NCBI RefSeq assembly: GCF_016616235.1
Contig: NZ_CP067100.1
Coordinates: forward strand, 5,019,001 to 5,083,000
Source of the DNA: Bradyrhizobium diazoefficiens
GTDB lineage: Bacteria > Pseudomonadota > Alphaproteobacteria > Rhizobiales > Xanthobacteraceae
Length of the DNA: 64,000 bases
Reading direction: 5' to 3'
Part shown: piece by piece, positions 32,207 through 39,546 of the stretch
Layout: every line of letters begins with the position of its first letter
Position numbering within the stretch: the stretch's first letter is position 1
The notes under the pieces: model-generated
What the model saw: only the letters and a program-made list of their open reading frames with translations
What the model was told of the DNA's origin: nothing
The model's database searches: none
Translations under genes and position numbers: made by a program

Positions 32207-32869
32207 ATGCGATCGATCAGGGAGAGCAGACGGTCCAGAAGGTCCCGTTTCCTCCGCGATGCGATGGTCGACGTCCAGATTGCCAGCCGCGGCATCCGCA
32301 GCAGGCGGGTCCTGTTGGCCATGCGGCAGGTCCCCCGCGAAATCTTCCTCGAGCGGCGGTTCGCCGAGGCAGCATACGAAGACAGTGCCGTGCCGATCCC
32401 GAAGGGACAAACCCTCTCTCAGCCCTACATCGTCGGCAAGATGCTCGAGGCTGCTGCGATCGCGAAGTCCGACCGAGTGCTGGAGATCGGCGCAGGTTCA
32501 GGTTATCTGGCCGCCCTCGCCGCCAATCTCGGCCGGGAGGTTTGCGCCGTGGAGCGCCATGAGGCATTGGTGCAGCGCGCCCGTTCGCGCCTTCGGCATC
32601 TCGGTTGCCGGAATGTGGATCTGCGCCATGGGGACGGCACCGCGGGATGGCCGGACGGTGGCGAGTTCGCCGTGATCCTGGTGTCGGCCGCGAGCGCGGA
32701 GATACCCACGGCTCTCAGGGCTCAACTAGCTCCCTCGGGACGACTGATCATTCCACTCGGCAACCCCGACGGCGTGCAGCGGCTGACGAAGCTGGTGCGC
32801 GCGTCGGATGGCCGCTTCGTAGAGGAGGAGATCGAGGAGGTGCGTTTCGTTCCTCTCGTGTCCGGTTGA
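32207..32869 (+). CDS. pcm: Protein-L-isoaspartate O-methyltransferase
   Basis: 220 residues from ATG 32207, chosen for its GGAGAGG site (ATG 32192 is five codons upstream). Class I methyltransferase with the PIMT substrate motif KGQTLSQPYIVGKM and SAM motif I VLEIGAGSGYLAALAA, ending in VRFVPLVSG. It methylates isoaspartyl residues in damaged proteins so they can return to aspartate. It fits the stress and repair setting. The 288 bases before it (31904-32191) hold no gene I can support. Confidence 0.9.
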   Translation: MRSIRESRRSRRSRFLRDAMVDVQIASRGIRSRRVLLAMRQVPREIFLERRFAEAAYEDSAVPIPKGQTLSQPYIVGKMLEAAAIAKSDRVLEIGAGSGYLAALAANLGREVCAVERHEALVQRARSRLRHLGCRNVDLRHGDGTAGWPDGGEFAVILVSAASAEIPTALRAQLAPSGRLIIPLGNPDGVQRLTKLVRASDGRFVEEEIEEVRFVPLVSG

Positions 32870-32954
32870 GCGGCTGCCGATCCGAGCGCCGCCCAACTTC
32901 GCGTGCAGCACGTCAGGCCAGGGCTCGCGGTCCCCAAGCCCCGCACATCCTCCG

Positions 32955-33083
32955 TCATTCAGCTGCCGCGCTGCGGGAAGTGGCGCACACGAGCACGAGA
33001 CCGAGGGCAAGTGCGATCAGAAACGTTCCCGCCGATATCTCGACGTGACCGCGTGCGCGCCGCTGCGTCTGAACCGTCCACAT
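32955..33083 (-). CDS. 42-residue single-span membrane protein
   Basis: Minus-strand ATG 33083 with GAGGT seven bases upstream. A basic N-terminus (WTVQTQRRARGHVEIS) is followed by one hydrophobic helix (AGTFLIALALGLVLVCA) and a short tail. It lies between pcm and ligD on the opposite strand. Supported by ribosome site and composition only. Confidence 0.5.
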   Translation of the reverse strand: MWTVQTQRRARGHVEISAGTFLIALALGLVLVCATSRSAAAE

Positions 33084-33200
33084 TTGGCCGACCTCGCAAA
33101 CGATTCCGACCAACGGACGCGCTGCGCCTTCGTTCCGAGGACCGCGACTGTGTCCGGCGCCGCTTCACGGAACGAATCGCCGTCGACGCGTTGAATCCGC

Positions 33201-35015
33201 ATGTGCGCCGTGGCGTTGCGTCAGTCTGGTTCGGGAGTATCGGGCGTCGCCGGCGCGCGCAAAGCAGGGATTCCAGGTTACATCGAGCCCTGCGACCCCA
33301 CGCTGCGCGAGAGTCCGCCGCGCGGGACCGACTGGGTCTACGAGATCAAGGCCGACGGATACCGCGCGCAACTGCATCTCGATGATGGGGATATCAAGGT
33401 CTATTCGCGCACCGGGCTCGACTGGACCGAGCAGTTCTCCTCGATCGCAGCCGCGGCTCCTAAGCTGAAGGCGAAGAGCGCGATCATCGACGGCGAGGCT
33501 GTCGTCTACGGCAGCGGCGGCCTGCCGGATTTTCAGCAGCTCAGGCGCGAGCTCGGGTCGAAGCGCAGCGAGCGCGTGCGCTACCATGCATTCGATCTCC
33601 TGTACCTCGACGGGTACGATCTGCGCGACGCGGCGTACGAGAACCGCAAGCGTCTGCTGCAGGACCTGCTGAAGGGCGCACCCGAGACTTTCATCTACGT
33701 CGAGGCGCTCGAGGCCGACGGTAAGGTGGTCTTCGAGAAGGGCTGCAAACTGGGCCTCGAGGGACTCGTTGCCAAACGGCTCGGCCGCCCCTACCGCTCC
33801 GGGCGGCAGGAGACCTGGATCAAGCTCAAGTGCAAGAAGAGCGAGACCTTTCCGGTCGTCGCCTTCGTGGAAAAACTGGGAGCGAGTCCGCGCAAGATCG
33901 CCTCGCTCTACGTGGGCCGTCGGGAGAACGGCAGGCTCCTCTACGCGGGCAAGGTCCGGACCGGGTACACGGAGACGACCGCGCGCGAACTGCGCGAGCG
34001 GCTGGATCCGCTGATCCGGCGGACATCGCCGCTCGATGTGCGGGTCAAGAAGCCGAAGGCGACCTGGGTCGAGCCGACCGTGCCGGCCGAGGTGGAGTAT
34101 GGCGCGCTGACGGACGACGGGCTGCTGCGCGAAGCCGTATTCAAAGGGCTCCGCGAAGACCTTGCTGTGCGCAAGGTCAAGGCACCACGGCTGGCGCCCG
34201 GTTCCGGAGGGCAGCGGAAGCTCGGGGTGCCTGCGGCAAACATTCTCCAGCTTCTTCCGGATGCGGTGGTGCCTTCCAAGGAAGAGCTCGCGGCCTATTG
34301 GAAGCGGGTCTGGAGGAAGGCGCTGCCTCATCTGCAGCATCGCCCGCTCAAGCTGGTACGGCACGTCCACGGCACCACGTTCTATCACAAGGGTCCGCTG
34401 CCGAAGGATATCCCGGAGGCGGTGCACCAGCTGCGCATCGAAAAGCGCGAGGGCGGCCTGGGCACGCGGCTGTGGGTCGACAGTCTGGACGGCTTGCTTG
34501 GCCTCGTCGAGATCGGAGCCGTCGAGCTGCACCCGTGGAATTCGACGGTCGAGGACTTCGAGCACGCCGACCGCATCGTCATCGATCTCGATCCCGGCGA
34601 GGACGTGGAATGGGAGGCGGTAGCCGAGGCCGCGCTCGAACTGCGCGCGCTCATGAAGCGCGAGGGCTTCGACACCTGGCCCAAACTGACCGGCGGCAAG
34701 GGCGTCCATCTGATGGCGCCGCTCGACGAGCCGATGCTGCACGACCGGGCGCATCGCATCGCGCGCAGCCTCTGCTCCGAGTTCGCCGCACGCGGCGCCG
34801 ATCGGTTCATCCTCTCGGCGCAAGCCCGGCGCAGGGGGCGGATCTTTCTCGACTACCTGCGCAACGGACGCGGGACGACCGCTATCGGCACCTATTCGCC
34901 GCGGGCCCGTGAACACTTTCCGATCGCCGCGCCGGTGACTTGGGCGCGCATCGAACGAGGGATCAGGCCGGACGCATTCACGATCGAGAACCCATTCCGG
35001 GCAAAGAGGAGGTGA
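33201..35015 (+). CDS. ligD: ATP-dependent DNA ligase D with ligase and polymerase domains, no phosphoesterase domain
   Basis: 604 residues. The adenylation domain comes first: nucleotidyl lysine K50 in WVYEIKADGYR, motif IIDGEAVVYG near 95-104, and GLEGLVAKRLGRPYRSGRQE near 187-206. An OB-fold region follows (LYVGRRENGRLLYAGKVRTG). The AEP primase/polymerase domain begins near residue 365, with catalytic aspartates in IDLDPGED near 462 and KLTGGKGVHLMAPL and FLDYLRNGRGTTAIGTYS. Many rhizobial LigDs carry an additional N-terminal 3'-phosphoesterase; this one does not. Partner of Ku in end joining. Confidence 0.96.
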   Translation: MCAVALRQSGSGVSGVAGARKAGIPGYIEPCDPTLRESPPRGTDWVYEIKADGYRAQLHLDDGDIKVYSRTGLDWTEQFSSIAAAAPKLKAKSAIIDGEAVVYGSGGLPDFQQLRRELGSKRSERVRYHAFDLLYLDGYDLRDAAYENRKRLLQDLLKGAPETFIYVEALEADGKVVFEKGCKLGLEGLVAKRLGRPYRSGRQETWIKLKCKKSETFPVVAFVEKLGASPRKIASLYVGRRENGRLLYAGKVRTGYTETTARELRERLDPLIRRTSPLDVRVKKPKATWVEPTVPAEVEYGALTDDGLLREAVFKGLREDLAVRKVKAPRLAPGSGGQRKLGVPAANILQLLPDAVVPSKEELAAYWKRVWRKALPHLQHRPLKLVRHVHGTTFYHKGPLPKDIPEAVHQLRIEKREGGLGTRLWVDSLDGLLGLVEIGAVELHPWNSTVEDFEHADRIVIDLDPGEDVEWEAVAEAALELRALMKREGFDTWPKLTGGKGVHLMAPLDEPMLHDRAHRIARSLCSEFAARGADRFILSAQARRRGRIFLDYLRNGRGTTAIGTYSPRAREHFPIAAPVTWARIERGIRPDAFTIENPFRAKRR

Positions 35016-35017
35016 CC

Positions 35018-35515
35018 ATGGCGGACGCATTCGACCGCTGGATCGAGTGGGCCAACAACCCGCCCGGCCAAAGACCTGGGCTTCCCTCCGACGTCCACGC
35101 CAGCGTGATGTCTCTGGACAGAGAGGATCGTACCGACCGGCAAAAGGTCAATGCCGCCGTCGAACATCGGGCCGAGTTGCGTCGAACGGGACGGACCGCC
35201 TGGATCTATCTCGACGACTTCGACCGCGGAATACGGCGGACGATCGGCGATCCTGCATGGGTGAAGGTCTTCGCGTCCGCCGAAGCCGCCGACAGATGGT
35301 TCGATAAGCACGATCCGGAAGGCGTTGCGTGGGAGTACCAGATCGAAGGCGGACCGCGGCAAGCGTCCGTCTGGATCTTCCTCTCCGGCGAAGGCTCCAG
35401 AGAAATCGGCGACCCGGGCTGGATCAAGCTGTTCGCCACGAAACGGGCCTCCGAGAAATGGCTTGAGCAGAACGCTCCGACCCGCCAGTCTTGGGAATAT
35501 CCGGTCGAGGAGTGA
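35018..35515 (+). CDS. Hypothetical protein with two tandem 48-residue repeats, coupled to ligD
   Basis: 165 residues from ATG 35018, two bases after the ligD stop and with a near-perfect AGGAGGTGA site inside the ligD end. Residues 62-109 and 118-164 are copies of one another: WIYLDDFDRGIRRTIGDPAW and WIFLSGEGSREIGDPGWIKL, each ending in W-E-Y followed by a hydrophobic residue and E. No known family. The tight linkage suggests a role in end joining or ligD regulation, but this is inferred from position alone. Confidence 0.75.
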   Translation: MADAFDRWIEWANNPPGQRPGLPSDVHASVMSLDREDRTDRQKVNAAVEHRAELRRTGRTAWIYLDDFDRGIRRTIGDPAWVKVFASAEAADRWFDKHDPEGVAWEYQIEGGPRQASVWIFLSGEGSREIGDPGWIKLFATKRASEKWLEQNAPTRQSWEYPVEE

Positions 35516-35518
35516 GAC

Positions 35519-36244
35519 GTGAGCACGTTCGTGGACAGCTCGGTCTGGTTCGCCGCTGCCGTTGCGCGCGACAGCAACAACGGGCTCGCCAAGTCCATTC
35601 TGCTCAGCCTCGATGGATGGAGGCTAACGGACCACGTGCTCGCCGAAACCTGGCAACTGCTTTCGGCAAGATTCGGCAGAGAAGCGGCGGACACGTTTTG
35701 GGAGCGCCTGCGGCAGTCCGGCGCCGTCATCGAGCCCGTCACGGCCAGCGATCTGGAAGCGGCTTCGCGGATTGGGACCACTTCTACTGACGGAGAGTAT
35801 TCGCTCGTCGACCGCACCAGCTTCGCCGTCATGGAACGGCTCGGCATCACACGGGCCGCATCCTTCAATCCCTCCTTCTCGACGTATCGCTACGGCCGCC
35901 GCAAGCAAGCTTTCCAGATCGTTCGCTCAGGTCACAGCTCTACGTTCGCGGCCCTGAGGCAAGCCATGCTTCACCGGAGGCCGGTTCGACTGACCTATGG
36001 GAGAAAAGAATTCGTGGTCTGCCCGTACGTCCTCGGCCACGCTGTCGGGGAAGAGCGGGCATTCGTCTTGGTCGTGAATGGGACCGGCGAGCGGAAGGAA
36101 TCAAAACGGGGAAACTGGATCTGCCTGCGAGTAGCCAAGATCCAGAACATCGAGACCATCGACGGCCCCTGGATCAACCGGGCATTTCCCGGGCCGGTTC
36201 AGCGATGTGTCGATCAGGTGCATCTGGACGTGCGCCAGCTGTAG
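35519..36244 (+). CDS. PIN-domain (VapC-like) protein fused to a WYL-like domain
   Basis: 241 residues from GTG 35519, three bases after the previous stop. The N-terminal 130 residues are a PIN nuclease fold: D6 (FVDSSVWFAA), E43 (LAETWQLL) and D98 (LVDRTSFAVM) in the usual acidic positions, with the fourth position N117 (FNPSF) where many VapC have aspartate. From about residue 145, ALRQAMLHRRPVRLTYGRKE, then VVCPYVLGHAVGEERAFVL, resembles WYL-type ligand-binding modules. No VapB-like antitoxin gene is adjacent. The PIN call is good, the WYL-like call is by eye. Confidence 0.75.
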   Translation: MSTFVDSSVWFAAAVARDSNNGLAKSILLSLDGWRLTDHVLAETWQLLSARFGREAADTFWERLRQSGAVIEPVTASDLEAASRIGTTSTDGEYSLVDRTSFAVMERLGITRAASFNPSFSTYRYGRRKQAFQIVRSGHSSTFAALRQAMLHRRPVRLTYGRKEFVVCPYVLGHAVGEERAFVLVVNGTGERKESKRGNWICLRVAKIQNIETIDGPWINRAFPGPVQRCVDQVHLDVRQL

Positions 36245-36338
36245 GGCAAGGACGCCGGCGCGCCTGCGCACGGCGAGGAAAGCTGCGATGCAGGTGAAGT
36301 TTGCCTCAGCGCCAGCAGGCCTGCGGGCACTCGTCTGC

Positions 36339-36536
36339 TCAGGCAGCGTCCAGGCCGCGATGCTCGTCGATGCGCGAGCTGGCGGAGCGGCGGAGTCTAC
36401 CGCCTTCCTCGCTTCCGCATCTGGTGCATCTGAAGGTCACCTCGCGCTCCGCCAATGTGCTCGTATGTGAGCCGACGGCCATCGGCCAAGCACCGCATCT
36501 TGGACACTTCACCAGCAGGTCATCGGTCTCGATCAT
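36339..36536 (-). CDS. 65-residue zinc-ribbon protein
   Basis: From the minus-strand ATG at 36536, with GAGGAG about 8 bases upstream. KCPRCG near residue 10 and RCTRCG near residue 36 make a four-cysteine ribbon; the tail is Arg-rich. No specific family. It is one of several small zinc-ribbon proteins in this block. Confidence 0.65.
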   Translation of the reverse strand: MIETDDLLVKCPRCGAWPMAVGSHTSTLAEREVTFRCTRCGSEEGGRLRRSASSRIDEHRGLDAA

Positions 36537-36603
36537 CGCGAAGGCTCCTCAGCCGCGCCCCACGGCGCGCCAACGTGCCTTCACCGAAGCCGTTCCTCCG
36601 TCG

Positions 36604-36891
36604 TCACTTCTGATCGGGCTTCTTGGCGGCAGGGCCACTCTTGTTCCCGGGCAGACCCTTGACGTTGGACGTGTCCTGCTGCTGCACCGTCGAATTCGTG
36701 CCGCTCGACGAGCCGACCGTATCGCCGGGTTTGGCGGCGGGGCCGTTCTTGTTCCCCGGCTGACCGGCGATACCCGTCCCTGAATTCTGGGCGCTGGGCG
36801 CATTAGTGACGTTCGGCTGAGTGTTCTGGGCGGTCGCTGCGGATGCCGACAGAACGAACGCGACTGCAAGAGCACTTACGATACATTTCAT
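36604..36891 (-). CDS. Secreted low-complexity protein with PGNKxGPAAK repeats
   Basis: 95 residues. The start is ATG 36891: GGAGG lies six bases before it, whereas the in-frame ATG at 36897 would touch the site. Signal peptide (KCIVSALAVAFVLSASAATA), then a polar Asn/Gln/Ser-rich chain with two copies of a short repeat (GQPGNKNGPAAK and GLPGNKSGPAAK). Likely a disordered periplasmic or secreted protein; function unknown. Confidence 0.75.
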   Translation of the reverse strand: MKCIVSALAVAFVLSASAATAQNTQPNVTNAPSAQNSGTGIAGQPGNKNGPAAKPGDTVGSSSGTNSTVQQQDTSNVKGLPGNKSGPAAKKPDQK

Positions 36892-37077
36892 GGCCATCCT
36901 CCGGACAGTATGTTGAGCGTGCAGCTACATCCTGCCGCGGGCTGCCAACGTCGGGCTGCAAGGCGCGTTCCTTGAGGCGACGGAACCTGACCGTCCGGGT
37001 GCCGTTGTTCCTGAGAAGGCGCCGGACAAGAAGAAGTTCAAGGGCGTACGACGCGAGAAGGCGAGCTGATCAGAAAG

Positions 37078-38757
37078 ATGCCCAAAGCCGAAACGCAGGA
37101 GGTGGCGAAACTGCTGCGCGAATACGCGGAGCGATCCGCTTTGCGAGGCGGGAATCCTTACCGCTCGAAGGCGTATGCGCGCGCGGCGGACAGCCTGGCG
37201 GCCCTCGCCGTGCCCCTTGAAGTCCTGATCGACGAAGGGCGCCTCACCGAACTGCCCGGCGTAGGCGAGGCCATCGGCGACATCATCACCAAGCTCCACC
37301 GGACCGGCACGCATCCGAGCCTCGAGAAGTTGCGCAAGGATGTCCCGGCCGGCGTTCTCGAGTTGTTGGCGGTGCCGGGTCTGCGCGCGGACAAGGTGAT
37401 GCGTCTGTACAAGGATTTGGGCGTCACCTCGCTCGCCGAACTCGAGACGGCGGCGAAGGAGGACCGCATCAAGAAGGCGAAGGGGCTCGGCACGGCATTG
37501 CAGACCAAGATCCTGCAGAACCTCGCCATCGCGAAGAGCGGACAAGGTCGGCTGCATCTACACCGTGCCGCTGCCCTGCTCGCGCACGCCAAGGACTCGG
37601 TCCGCAAGACCCGGCCCGAGCTCAAGCGCGTGACGATCGCCGGCGACTTCCGTCGCGGCTGCGAGCTCGTCGCCGACCTCGCTATCGTCGCGGAAGCCCC
37701 GAAGGTCGGCACATCGAAAGCGTCGAAAACGGACGGCCTGCAGGTCCGCATTTCCGATCGCAAGCACTTCGGCGCCGCCCTTCTCTTCTCGACCGGCTCG
37801 GCCGCTCACATCGAGAAGCTCCAGGCATTGGCGGCGGAGAAAGGGATGCGACTGGAAGACGACGGCCTACACAATGGCCGTTCACTCGTCGCTGGCGACG
37901 AGGCCGACATCTATCGCGCGCTCGGCCTGCCCTTCATCGAACCCGAACTGCGGGAGGGACGCGACGAAATCGAACTGGCACTCAAAGGCAAACTGCCGAA
38001 GCTGGTCGCGGACAAGGATCTGCGCGGAATCCTTCACTGCCACACCGATGCCTCCGACGGCACCGAGACGTTGGAGACGATGGCGAAAGCCACGCGCGAG
38101 CGCGGCTTCGAGTATTTCGGAGTCGCCGACCATTCGAAGTCCGCGCACTACGCCGGTGGTCTCTCCATCGAAGAGATCGTTCAGCAACAGCGCGAGGCGG
38201 ACCGGCTGAACAAGCGCTTCGGCAAGGACTTCAGGATCCTCAAAGGTATCGAGTCGGACATCCTCGCGGATGGCTCGCTCGATTACGACGACGAAGTGCT
38301 CGATCGCTTCGACTTCGTCGTCGCCAGCATCCACGGACGATTCAAGCTCGACCGCAAGGCACAGACCGAGCGTTTGCTGAGAGCGATCTCCAATCCTTGT
38401 ACCACCATCATCGGGCACATGACCGGTCGTCAGCTCCAGCGCAGGCCCGGCTACGAGATCGACATCGAGAAGGTGCTGAAGGCGTGCGCGAAGAACGACG
38501 TCGCGGTCGAAATCAACGCGCATCCGTGGAGGCTCGACTTGGATTGGCGCTGGCACCAGGCGGCGCTCGACTTCGGCTGTATGATGAGCATCAATCCGGA
38601 CGCCCACTCGATTCCCGAGCTGGACCACATGCACTGGGGTGTGGAGATGGCGCGCAAAGGCGGCGTCCCGCCGGATCGCGTGCTCAACGCGATGCCGCTC
38701 GCAGACATCACGCGATACCTCAGGCAGAAGCGACGGTCGCTCGCCCGCGCAGCCTAA
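37078..38757 (+). CDS. polX: PolX-family DNA polymerase/3'-5' exonuclease with PHP domain; polymerase site altered
   Basis: 559 residues. N-terminal helical domain (residues 1-90) and helix-hairpin-helix motifs (TELPGVGEAIGDIITKL, LAVPGLRADKVMRLY). The nucleotidyltransferase region keeps GDFRRGCE near 188-195, but the metal-binding D-x-D that should follow reads VADLAIV near 198-204, so one of the paired aspartates is alanine. The PHP domain from about residue 318 is complete: LHCHTDASDG, VADHSKSAHY, GIESDIL, ASIHGRF, EINAHPWRLD and NPDAHSIPE. It probably works mainly as a Mn-dependent exo- or AP-nuclease. Confidence 0.93.
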   Translation: MPKAETQEVAKLLREYAERSALRGGNPYRSKAYARAADSLAALAVPLEVLIDEGRLTELPGVGEAIGDIITKLHRTGTHPSLEKLRKDVPAGVLELLAVPGLRADKVMRLYKDLGVTSLAELETAAKEDRIKKAKGLGTALQTKILQNLAIAKSGQGRLHLHRAAALLAHAKDSVRKTRPELKRVTIAGDFRRGCELVADLAIVAEAPKVGTSKASKTDGLQVRISDRKHFGAALLFSTGSAAHIEKLQALAAEKGMRLEDDGLHNGRSLVAGDEADIYRALGLPFIEPELREGRDEIELALKGKLPKLVADKDLRGILHCHTDASDGTETLETMAKATRERGFEYFGVADHSKSAHYAGGLSIEEIVQQQREADRLNKRFGKDFRILKGIESDILADGSLDYDDEVLDRFDFVVASIHGRFKLDRKAQTERLLRAISNPCTTIIGHMTGRQLQRRPGYEIDIEKVLKACAKNDVAVEINAHPWRLDLDWRWHQAALDFGCMMSINPDAHSIPELDHMHWGVEMARKGGVPPDRVLNAMPLADITRYLRQKRRSLARAA

Positions 38758-38898
38758 TTCATTCTTAGCAAAACATTCTTCCGCACGCGCAGAAGCGCGC
38801 GCCCCCGAGAACGTTATTCTCGCCGCGGACCGACTATCGGTTGTAGGCGTGCCTTCGCACCAACCGACTCGTTCTTAAACCGCGATCGACCCGTTCTT

Positions 38899-38928
38899 TC
38901 GGTGGCGGCATAATCGGTGGCGGCATAA
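38899..38928. repeat. Tandem 15-base direct repeat
   Basis: The unit tcggtggcggcataa occurs twice in succession, at 38899-38913 and 38914-38928, in the gap between polX and the truncated Bug gene. The gap (38758-38982) otherwise holds a small palindrome near 38807-38821 and no gene. It lies at the right border of the repair block and may be a recombination scar. Confidence 0.7.
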
Positions 38929-38982
38929 GGAGCGCGCGCTCGCGGCTCCCTACCCGTCACTAGCTACTGTCTCGCGTCTCGC

Positions 38983-39426
38983 GTGCGCCTCTGTGCCTGG
39001 GCCAATAGCTCGGCGCTGAACGACGTCATCGCTGGACATATCGACGTCTATTGCGATCCCGCGACCGGGCCGACGCCCTACATCCAATCGAAGACGATCA
39101 AGGGCTACGCCATCACCAGCAAGACTCGTGTCGCGACGCTGCCCGATGTGCCGACCTCGGCGGAAGCCGGAGTTCCCGAATTCAATGTCACGACCTTGTA
39201 CGGCCTCTACGCGCCGCGCGGCACGCCGAAGCGCGTGCTCGACCAAATCGTGGACGCACTCCAGACCGCACTCAGAGAACCGACGCTGGTCAACCGCTTT
39301 GCTGAACTCAGCATGACTCCAGTCGAACCCGCGCGTGCGACTCCGGAAGCTCTCGAAACCTTCCTGAAAGCCGAGATCGGCAAATGGGGATCGATCATAA
39401 AGGCGGCAGGAATTGTTCCGCAGTAG
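38983..39426 (+). pseudogene. Bug/TctC solute-binding protein, 5'-truncated remnant
   Basis: Only the C-terminal 140 or so residues of a Bug protein are encoded: LNDVIAGHIDVYCDPATG, TLPDVPTSAEAGVPEF, LYAPRGTPKRVLDQIVDALQ and IGKWGSIIKAAGIVPQ. The signal peptide and N-terminal lobe are gone; homology begins near 39010 and the GTG at 38983 is not a native start. It marks the right border of the repair block, as the broken SDR and LysR genes mark the left. Confidence 0.85.
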
Positions 39427-39546
39427 AGATCAGCGGTGAGGAGCGCACGCCGGCTCTGATCGCGCTCGAGATTGCGCCGATGTTCGGTCGTGGCCCCGCG
39501 TCAGGAGATTGCCACAGGCGATGCAGTCTGTCCGAGATCCCGCTCA

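Noticed and set aside
33165..35030. Open frame of about 620 codons antisense to ligD
   Set aside because: Fully antisense to a gene with all ligase and polymerase motifs; composition is that of a GC-rich shadow frame.
35519..35910. Classical VapBC toxin-antitoxin pair
   Set aside because: The PIN domain is VapC-like, but no small VapB-type gene precedes it. The upstream gene is a 165-residue repeat protein and the PIN protein is fused to another domain.
7600..38990. Genomic island with integrase and att sites
   Set aside because: No integrase, transposase, tRNA or matching direct repeats were found at the two borders. Only broken genes and one local tandem repeat mark them.
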